Source: an uncultured Verrucomicrobia subdivision 3 bacterium (GTDB lineage: Bacteria > Verrucomicrobiota > Verrucomicrobiia > Limisphaerales > DASXHY01). Taken from it: DNA of 64,000 nt. The stretch is from contig CALBZA010000083.1 in assembly GCA_937890005.1 (NCBI GenBank), positions 62,001 to 126,000 of the forward strand. Reading direction: 5' to 3'. Positions 57,609 to 64,000 of this stretch are shown here, piece by piece; position 1 is the stretch's first letter, and each line of letters begins with the position of its first letter. Under the pieces are notes generated by a model. The model searched no databases. It was not told the DNA's origin and saw only the letters and a list, made by a program, of their open reading frames with translations. The translations under genes and the position numbers were made by a program.

Positions 57609-59528
57609 ATGCTGAAAAAGAAATCGACGAAATCGTCGGGCAGTCACAAGAAAGCTGCGCGTGGCAGGCAGCCGGCACCTCCGGCCAAAGCACCCGTCAA
57701 GCCTGTACGCCGACGTTTTATCATTTCCAGCAAGTCCAAGCAGCCTCGTCGTGAGACGGAGGCGAAAGTTTCCACTGGCCCGAAGGCTCAGGTCGCATCC
57801 AAAGCCCAGAACGGCCAGCCGAAAGGTTCCCTGCAGTCAAAAATGCCGATTCAGCCTCAAACCACTCCATCGACACCTTCCGCCACGGCTGTGCCCGGGG
57901 CTACTGTTGATCTCACAGAAACCATCAAAACTCTCCTGCACCTCGCGCAGGAGAACGGTTACGTCACCTACGATGACATCAATGATGTTCTCCCGGACAA
58001 CCTGAATCCGGACGATCTGGACGAGCTTTACACGAAGCTCCGCACACTCGAAGTCGAGATTGTTGACCAGGCCGAAGTTGAGCGCGCCAAGCCCGCCCAG
58101 CCCGAGGAAGCGGATGAAGATTCCCGCCTTGAGATTCTGGACGATCCGGTTCGGATGTACATGAACCAGATGGGCAAGGTTCCGCTGCTCACTCGCGAGC
58201 AGGAGGTGGAAATTTGCAAGAAGATCGAGGACGCCGAACTGGAAATGAAGCGAATCGTTTACAGCCTCGGCTTCGCCGCCAAGGAACATATTGCGATCGC
58301 TGAAAAGCTTTTGTCCGAACCGCCGAAGGAACGTTTCGACCGCGTCATCGTGGACAAGCAGGTCGCCAATCGCGACCGGCACCTGAAGAATCTGCGCCTG
58401 TTGATCAAGAAGGTTCGCGCCGCCGACATGGAAGTGGACGCCAAGTTCCTGAACTGGCGGAAGATTTCCCAGAAGGGCCGCCGCGAAGCGATGCTCAAGG
58501 AACTCCAGAAGCTCGACAAGAAGCTTCAGGCCATGTTCCCGAAGTTTTATTACAAGCAGAAGGTGATCGAGGAAATGATCGTCGTCGCCGGCAACGTGCA
58601 CGAGAAGTTCCAGGCGAGCGTTCGCCGGATTCAGGAACTTGAGAGCCTTCCGAAGGCCAATGCGCGCACGGCGGAGATTGAAGCCGAGAAAGCCAAGATC
58701 GGAACCCTGGAACTCTTCGTTCGCATGTCGCGCGAGGAATTCTACAAGGCGTTCGACGATCTGAAGCTTGCGGCTGACCGCGCTCAACAGGCCAAGACAC
58801 ACATGGCGGAAGCCAACCTGCGCCTCGTCGTTTCGGTTGCCAAGAAATACACCAACCGCGGCCAGTCGTTCCTCGATCTGATCCAGGAAGGCAACATTGG
58901 CCTGATGAAAGGTGTTGAGAAGTTTGAATACCGCCGCGGCTACAAGTTCTCGACCTACGCCATCTGGTGGATTCGCCAGGCGATCACCCGTTCGATTGCC
59001 GATCAGGCCCGCACCATCCGTATCCCGGTGCACATGATCGAAATCATGAACAAGCTCTGGCGCGCCCAGAAGCAGCTCACACAGGAACTCGGACGCGAGC
59101 CAACCCCGGAAGAACTGGCGGATGAAATGCACATGCCGGTCAGCCGCATCAACTCGCTGCTGAAGATGGCGCAACAGCCGATTTCGCTCCACGCGCCGGT
59201 GGGTGACGAAGGCGATGTCAGCGTTGGCGATTTCATCGAAGACAAGTCGGCTGAGAATCCCTCCGACGTGACCAGCTACAGCCTGCTCAAGGAAAAATTG
59301 GGCGATGTGCTGACCACGCTGACCGAGCGCGAACGAAAGATTCTCGAAATGCGCTTCGGGCTGATCGACGGCTACGAGCGCACGCTTGAGGAAATCGGCA
59401 AGATGTACAACGTCACGCGCGAACGCATTCGCCAGATCGAAGCCAAGGCGCTGCGCAAGCTGCGGCACCCGACGCGTGTCCGCCATCTCCAGGGCTTCCT
59501 CGAAGCCGAGGAAGAAGCCGCCGCCTGA
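57609..59528 (+). CDS. rpoD: Primary sigma factor RpoD (sigma-70)
   Basis: A 639-residue housekeeping sigma factor. The first 110 residues are a Lys/Ser/Pro/Ala-rich extension (MLKKKSTKSSGSHKKAARGR) followed by region 1.1-like DDINDVLPDNLNPDDLDELY. Region 1.2 contains DDPVRMYMNQMGKVPLLTRE. A non-conserved spacer (about 220-390) precedes region 2 (NLRLVVSVAKKYTNRGQSFL; KFSTYAIWWIRQAITRSIAD), region 3, and region 4 (LEMRFGLIDGYERTLEEIGK ... TRERIRQIEAKALRKL). The ATG at 57609 starts the basic extension and is chosen because upstream codons look untranslated. A terminator follows. Confidence 0.96.
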   Translation: MLKKKSTKSSGSHKKAARGRQPAPPAKAPVKPVRRRFIISSKSKQPRRETEAKVSTGPKAQVASKAQNGQPKGSLQSKMPIQPQTTPSTPSATAVPGATVDLTETIKTLLHLAQENGYVTYDDINDVLPDNLNPDDLDELYTKLRTLEVEIVDQAEVERAKPAQPEEADEDSRLEILDDPVRMYMNQMGKVPLLTREQEVEICKKIEDAELEMKRIVYSLGFAAKEHIAIAEKLLSEPPKERFDRVIVDKQVANRDRHLKNLRLLIKKVRAADMEVDAKFLNWRKISQKGRREAMLKELQKLDKKLQAMFPKFYYKQKVIEEMIVVAGNVHEKFQASVRRIQELESLPKANARTAEIEAEKAKIGTLELFVRMSREEFYKAFDDLKLAADRAQQAKTHMAEANLRLVVSVAKKYTNRGQSFLDLIQEGNIGLMKGVEKFEYRRGYKFSTYAIWWIRQAITRSIADQARTIRIPVHMIEIMNKLWRAQKQLTQELGREPTPEELADEMHMPVSRINSLLKMAQQPISLHAPVGDEGDVSVGDFIEDKSAENPSDVTSYSLLKEKLGDVLTTLTERERKILEMRFGLIDGYERTLEEIGKMYNVTRERIRQIEAKALRKLRHPTRVRHLQGFLEAEEEAAA

Positions 59529-59553
59529 TCAATCGAGCGGATTGGAATATTTC

Positions 59554-59583
59554 AAGCCGGAGCAGCAATGCTCCGGCTTTTTT
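59554..59583 (+). terminator. Rho-independent terminator after rpoD
   Basis: AAGCCGGAGCA, loop GCAA, TGCTCCGGCTT, then TTTT: an 11-bp perfect stem with a tetraloop. Confidence 0.9.
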
Positions 59584-59654
59584 ATGGAACGGTAGGAAAG
59601 GGGAGAAAGTCGTTGCCCGGGCGGTTGAAGTGACTTGCGACGGCTGTTCAATTG

Positions 59655-59716
59655 CGGGACACGGAACTCGGAACTCGGAAGTTCCATAAACCGGCAGATT
59701 GTAAAGTCCGACCTGC
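59655..59716. repeat. CGGAACT heptamers and AACCGGCAGATTG repeat
   Basis: Four heptamers (CGGGACA, CGGAACT, CGGAACT, CGGAAGT) at 59655-59682, followed from about 59688 by AACCGGCAGATTGTAAAGTC, which matches the palindromic repeat at 21131-21148 read on the other strand. Confidence 0.7.
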
Positions 59717-59735
59717 AAGGCTGCGATGGCCGCGT

Positions 59736-62700
59736 TCAATTGTTTTCCGAACCGTTCGAATCGGAATGTTCCGCAGCCGGGAGTCGGATCCAGAACTGGC
59801 TCCCATTCGTCCCATCCGAAATCACTCCGACCTGGCCGCCCATTCTTTCCACTGCCTTGCGGACGATGGCGAGACCGATGCCATTGCCTTCGTAATGGCC
59901 GTCGGGATGAATGCGTTCGAAAACGCCGAAGAGCCTGTGCTGGTGTTCCGGTCGGATGCCGATGCCGTTGTCTTTGACGTAGAGCGTCACATGGCCGTTG
60001 TTCCGCTCGGTCCAGACACGGCACTGTGGCTTCGAGTTCGGTGGAACGAATTTGCAGGCGTTGCTCAGGAGATTCGAGATCGCTTGCGTCAATGAGGGCT
60101 CGTGGCCGACGACATTTGCCAGATTCGGGGCAATCTCGATGCAGCTGCTGAATGAATGGATGCCGGGATATTGCTCAACGATTTCTCTCACCAACGCATC
60201 GAGCGGAACTGGCCGCAACGTGATCTGCGCGCGGCTGAGCCGGCTGTAAGTGAGGATTTCGCGAATCATGCGATCCATCCGCGCACTGCTTCGGATGATG
60301 CGTTCGAGGTAGTCGCGCCCGGTCGAATCGAGTTGCTTGCCGTAATCTTCCATCAACGCGGATGCGTAGGCTTCCATCGCACGCGCCGGAGCGCGGAGAT
60401 CGTGCGAGATGCTGTAGGAAAATTCTTCCATCTGTTCGACCGCCTGCTGCAGCGATTCCGTGCGTTCGGAAACCAGCTTCTCCAGTCCGGTGGTGTAGCG
60501 GCTCAACTCGTTCTTCGTCGCCAGCAGCTGATGCTCGGTCTGCTTCCGTTGAATCAGTTGGGCGATGTTCTTTGCCGAGAGCGAAAGTTCGTTGGCCAGG
60601 TTTTCGCCAAACGGCGACTTCGCATAGACCGCGAGCACGCCGAGCAATCGATCACCCAGCACCAACGGAAACACCGCCGCGCTGTTGATCTGTGCGCTTC
60701 CAACCGAAGTGAAATGCTTCCGATCCGGATTCGATTGCAGATCGTTCGCCACATAGGTTTTCCGCTGTTGTGCGAGCTCACCGATGAACGAACCTCCGAG
60801 TTCAAGCCGCGCGTCCGGCGCGGACGGAATGTTGTCGAGATTCGATCCAGCCGTCAGGACAAGCGTTTTCGATTCGTCATCGACCATCCAGACCTTGGCG
60901 GTGACGCCGCCGGACAGATGGGAAACGATCACGTCCGAAATGCATTGCAGGAGTGGTTGCAGGGGGAGCTCGGTCGCAACCTGCGAGGCAATCTCCGCAC
61001 GAAGCGCCGAAAGTTGCGCCCGTTCGGCTATCGCGAGTTCCTGGCTTTTGTGCTCCGTGATGTCGCGCAGCACGACGAGAAGTTTTTCCACCTTCGATCC
61101 GTCCTGTTGAATCGGCCGGACCACGACATCCCACCAGCGCGAGATTCCTTTCGGGGTGGGGCGGAAGGCGGCAAAGCGGCCCGACTTTCCGGTGAGCGCA
61201 TCGCGATAAGCTCGTTCCGCCAATTCACGCGCTTCGCCCCCCCACAGTCCGGGCCAGTACGCTTTCGTTTCCACCTCGCTGTCGGCGGTTTCGAGGAGCG
61301 CATGCCCGGCCGGATTCACGAAAATGACCCGTCCATCGGTATCGAGCACCTTGATGCAATCGGGGCTGCTGTCGAGAATGGTTCGGTTGAATAATTCGCT
61401 GTGGATGAGGGCTTGCTGAGCCAGCTTGCGGTCGGTGATGTCGGTGTTCACCTCAAGAATCGCCCGGACTTTCTTCTGGTTGTCACGATGAACAACCCAT
61501 TGTGTTGCGACGTGAAGAATCGTTCCGTCCTTGCGCCGATGCTGGACTTCGCCGCGCCACGAGCCGGATGCCATAAGTTGGGCATGAATTTTTGGAAGCG
61601 ATTCCTGGGTTTTCATGTCGAGGAGGATGTGCGCCGTTTGTCCGACAGCCTCCTCGGACGTGAATCCGTACATCTCCTCGGCACCGCGGCTCCAGAAAAT
61701 GATCCGGTCCTTGGGAGACCGCGCGACCAATGGCGCCATTTCAAGCAGCGTGGCCTGTTCCCGCAAACGCAATTCGCTTTCGCGAAGCTCGGTGTTTCGC
61801 GTGGCCAGTTCTTCGTTCAACGTGGTGAGTTCTTCATTTGCCGATTCAAGCTCCTCGTTTGAGGTTTCGAGTTCTTCGTTCAGACTCTGAAGTTCCTCGT
61901 TCGCAGATTGAACCTCTTCATTGGACGCCTGCAGTTCCTCGACGGATGTGTCGTGTTCCTCCTGAAGCGAATTGATGTGTTCGCGTGCAGCGGAAAGTTC
62001 CTGTTTCAAATCCGCGAGTTCCTTCGATTCCGACGTGGCCTGCGCCTTCTTTGCGGACGGACGTGAAGCGGCGGATTTTGGAGGAATGGCGACTTCTTCG
62101 AACAGGATGAGATAGCACGGGCTCTTGAGTTTCAAGGGCACCACTTCGATATTCACGAAGCCTTTCTGGTTGTCGAAGCAAACGCCACGGTCTCGAATGG
62201 TTTTCTTGTCGCGCTGCGCCTTGTTAAGGGCGCGTTCCAGCGCGAGGGCGATGCCATCGCGGGCAATCTTCGAGATGTGAAAACTCGCCTTGCCGGCGGG
62301 AAGTTTGAGGTAACGGCCGACGTCGCCGCGGAACTGAAGAATCTCACCGTGAGAATTTACCAGCACTCCAGCGGGTGAATATTTTTGAAGAACGATCCGA
62401 TCCGCCTCCTTCTGTGCATCGGTGGGATTGGCCTCGACCGGTTCGGGCTGTGCCTGGGGCAGACGTTTCCCGACCGAAGGAACAATAGGAGGACGTTCGA
62501 ATCGGGGCCACGCCGTTGCGCCTTTCTTCTGATAAATGCGGTGCTTCTGCTCGATCGTCGTGAACAGGTTCTGGGATTGCCCGACGGATTCGGAGCTTCC
62601 AAGGACGAGAAAGCCGTTTGGCTTCAGCGAATAATGGAACGTCGGAATGATCTTCTGCTGCAGCGCGGCATCGAAATAGATCAGCATGTTCCGGCAGCTG

Positions 62701-64000
62701 ATGAGATCCACGCGCGTGAAGGGGGGATCGAGCAGCAGGTTGTGCTGTGCGAAGATGACGAGGTCGCGAATCGTTTTCGAAACCCGGAAATGTCCGTTTT
62801 CACGAGTGAAGAACCGGTCGAGACGCGCGGTGCTGACGTTCTCAATCTCGGCCTTCGTGTAACGCCCCGCACGGGCGTGATCCAGAATCGCTCCGTTCAC
62901 GTCGCTGGCAAAAATCTGCACCGATGCGGCCGTGTCCGATTGCTCCGCGAATTCCATGTAAGCCATCGCAATCGAATAGGCCTCCTGGCCGGTCGAACAA
63001 CCGGCAACCCAGATGCGAAGCGTGTCGGAATGGGAGAGCGTTTTGACCAGTTTCGGAAACACCTTCCGCTTCAACTGTTCGAACACCGGTGGGTTTCGGA
63101 AAAAGGTTGTGACATTGATGAGAAGATCCTGGTGCAGCTGATCCAGTTCGCCCTGATGATGGCGGAGAAATTTAACGTAGTTCTCGAAACCTTTGACCTT
63201 GTTGATCGTCATCCGGCGCGTCAGACGACGCCGGATGGTGTTGGTCTTGTAGAAGGTGAAATCGAGGCCGGTCCGGGCCCTGAGCATCTGAAATATTTTC
63301 CGGAGATTCGGATCGCCGGTTTCAACAGGCCAGTCTGTGCGGACGGCAGATCGTCTCTCCAGTCGTCTTTTCGATGCCGGTCGTTCGTGCCGCTTTTTCG
63401 CGTTGGCTGCGGCGCGGCTCCTCATTTTTTCCGGCCTCCGGACCAGTTGTGCGAGTTCTCCTGCGATTTTCTCCGGCGGCAAAACGAAATCGACACAGCC
63501 GGTCGCCACGGCTGCGCGCGGCATGCTGTCGTATTTGGCCGACTCCTCGTCCTGCGCGAATGTGATGCCTCCCGCTGCCTTCACAGCACGCAATCCCTGG
63601 GCGCCGTCCGATCCCGCGCCGGAAAGTATGACGGCAATTGCATTGGTTTTCTGATCGATGGCGAGTGATGTCAGGAAACGATCGATGGAGCGGGCCGGGC
63701 CGATTGCCTTTTCGCGCGGCGACAATTTCAGCACGCCTTGCGCGATCGCGAGGTCGCTGTTGGGAGGAATAACGTAAATCTGGTTTGCTTCGACCGATGT
63801 GTTGTCCTTGATTTCCCGGACCTGAAGTTTCGTGGTGCGGGCAAGCAGCTCCGACAACAGGCTTCGATGACTGGGATCCAGGTGTTGGACGAGGATGTAG
63901 GAGGCATCCAGGTTCAGTGGCAGGCTTCGCAGCAGTTCAGTAAAGGCTTCAAGCCCCCCGGCGGAGGCACCGATTCCAACGATTTTTTGGGCGGGCTTGC
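59736..64000 (-). CDS. CheB-CheR-PAS-GAF-histidine kinase fusion, 5' end outside window
   Basis: At least 1420 residues; the frame is open at the right edge. The CheB methylesterase domain comes first: VGIGASAGGLEAF (catalytic Ser), LVQHLDPSHRS (His) and LSGAGSDGAQG (Asp). Then the CheR methyltransferase domain (LRARTGLDFTFYKTNTIRRR; WVAGCSTGQEAYSIAMAY, an AdoMet motif). A coiled-coil of EELQSANEEL-type repeats follows, then at least two PAS domains, a GAF-like domain and a histidine kinase core with His in YSISHDLRAPAR, G1 KDNGIGIRPE and G2 GNGIGLAIV. No TM segments are seen. The fusion suggests methylation-linked signalling, with no chemoreceptor gene in this window. Its true start lies beyond 64000. 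Confidence 0.93.
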   Translation of the reverse strand, partial: KPAQKIVGIGASAGGLEAFTELLRSLPLNLDASYILVQHLDPSHRSLLSELLARTTKLQVREIKDNTSVEANQIYVIPPNSDLAIAQGVLKLSPREKAIGPARSIDRFLTSLAIDQKTNAIAVILSGAGSDGAQGLRAVKAAGGITFAQDEESAKYDSMPRAAVATGCVDFVLPPEKIAGELAQLVRRPEKMRSRAAANAKKRHERPASKRRLERRSAVRTDWPVETGDPNLRKIFQMLRARTGLDFTFYKTNTIRRRLTRRMTINKVKGFENYVKFLRHHQGELDQLHQDLLINVTTFFRNPPVFEQLKRKVFPKLVKTLSHSDTLRIWVAGCSTGQEAYSIAMAYMEFAEQSDTAASVQIFASDVNGAILDHARAGRYTKAEIENVSTARLDRFFTRENGHFRVSKTIRDLVIFAQHNLLLDPPFTRVDLISCRNMLIYFDAALQQKIIPTFHYSLKPNGFLVLGSSESVGQSQNLFTTIEQKHRIYQKKGATAWPRFERPPIVPSVGKRLPQAQPEPVEANPTDAQKEADRIVLQKYSPAGVLVNSHGEILQFRGDVGRYLKLPAGKASFHISKIARDGIALALERALNKAQRDKKTIRDRGVCFDNQKGFVNIEVVPLKLKSPCYLILFEEVAIPPKSAASRPSAKKAQATSESKELADLKQELSAAREHINSLQEEHDTSVEELQASNEEVQSANEELQSLNEELETSNEELESANEELTTLNEELATRNTELRESELRLREQATLLEMAPLVARSPKDRIIFWSRGAEEMYGFTSEEAVGQTAHILLDMKTQESLPKIHAQLMASGSWRGEVQHRRKDGTILHVATQWVVHRDNQKKVRAILEVNTDITDRKLAQQALIHSELFNRTILDSSPDCIKVLDTDGRVIFVNPAGHALLETADSEVETKAYWPGLWGGEARELAERAYRDALTGKSGRFAAFRPTPKGISRWWDVVVRPIQQDGSKVEKLLVVLRDITEHKSQELAIAERAQLSALRAEIASQVATELPLQPLLQCISDVIVSHLSGGVTAKVWMVDDESKTLVLTAGSNLDNIPSAPDARLELGGSFIGELAQQRKTYVANDLQSNPDRKHFTSVGSAQINSAAVFPLVLGDRLLGVLAVYAKSPFGENLANELSLSAKNIAQLIQRKQTEHQLLATKNELSRYTTGLEKLVSERTESLQQAVEQMEEFSYSISHDLRAPARAMEAYASALMEDYGKQLDSTGRDYLERIIRSSARMDRMIREILTYSRLSRAQITLRPVPLDALVREIVEQYPGIHSFSSCIEIAPNLANVVGHEPSLTQAISNLLSNACKFVPPNSKPQCRVWTERNNGHVTLYVKDNGIGIRPEHQHRLFGVFERIHPDGHYEGNGIGLAIVRKAVERMGGQVGVISDGTNGSQFWIRLPAAEHSDSNGSENN

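Noticed and set aside
57837..59486. 549-codon minus-strand open frame
   Set aside because: Antisense to rpoD, a certain gene.
62385..63668. 427-codon plus-strand open frame
   Set aside because: Antisense to the CheB-CheR-kinase fusion; no family features.

Overview
The window looks like chromosomal DNA from a Verrucomicrobiota-type bacterium. The evidence is a Verru_Chthon-like pseudopilin cassette whose prepilins carry the Ala-Phe-Thr-Leu-Ile-Glu-Leu signature, two PEP-CTERM proteins, an ECF sigma factor paired with a Ser/Thr kinase, very long secreted proteins, and many intergenic arrays of short degenerate repeats. I see no rRNA, CRISPR array, prophage or insertion sequence, and most genes look like ordinary chromosomal genes.

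Layout. (1) 3-11765, + strand: a secretion/pilus motor ATPase (5' end outside the window) and its inner-membrane platform protein, then a BrnT/BrnA-like toxin-antitoxin pair, then six tightly packed pseudopilin-type genes. The last four overlap stop-to-start and end in a 1283-residue protein. (2) 12073-19131: a 2352-residue secreted subtilisin-like protease. (3) 19423-25479: housekeeping genes lysS (minus strand), purN and hisG, a 33-residue COX24/AURKAIP1-like ribosomal microprotein, a TPR lipoprotein and a DUF2203 protein. (4) 25486-27926, minus: a two-gene ABC exporter. (5) 28419-33544: an unknown secreted protein, a GH127 beta-L-arabinofuranosidase, a PEP-CTERM protein and a small membrane protein. 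(6) 33615-36384, minus: a compact operon of Ser/Thr kinase, N-carbamoylputrescine amidase and RmlD-like reductase. (7) 36579-39058: HU, ketopantoate reductase, a small membrane protein and an SDR. (8) 39459-44868: response regulator overlapping a PAS histidine kinase, then ECF sigma plus Ser/Thr kinase. (9) 45090-49202: a large secreted protein, a PEP-CTERM protein and a small basic protein. (10) 49536-57220, minus: tRNA-Ser(GGA), two tandem UvrA paralogues separated by a DUF3185 gene, and a three-gene operon with DUF5069. (11) 57609-64000: rpoD and a CheB-CheR-PAS-GAF-histidine kinase fusion that runs off the right edge.

The most unusual signal is a set of degenerate tandem heptanucleotide arrays (GCGGATT, AGTTYTG, CGGAACT, GTTTCGN and GGCTTTG types) plus period-8 and period-10 relatives. 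They lie between genes and also in frame inside both uvrA genes: seven arrays in one and two heptamer arrays plus one period-8 array in the other. The GCGGATT unit has no stop codon in any of the six frames. AGTTYTG is open on one strand only, and uvrA carries it in that orientation. Two inverted AGTTYTG arrays fill the gap between the toxin and antitoxin genes. Two diverged copies of a roughly 100-130 bp palindromic, MITE/REP-like element lie at 11868-11997 and 21000-21104.
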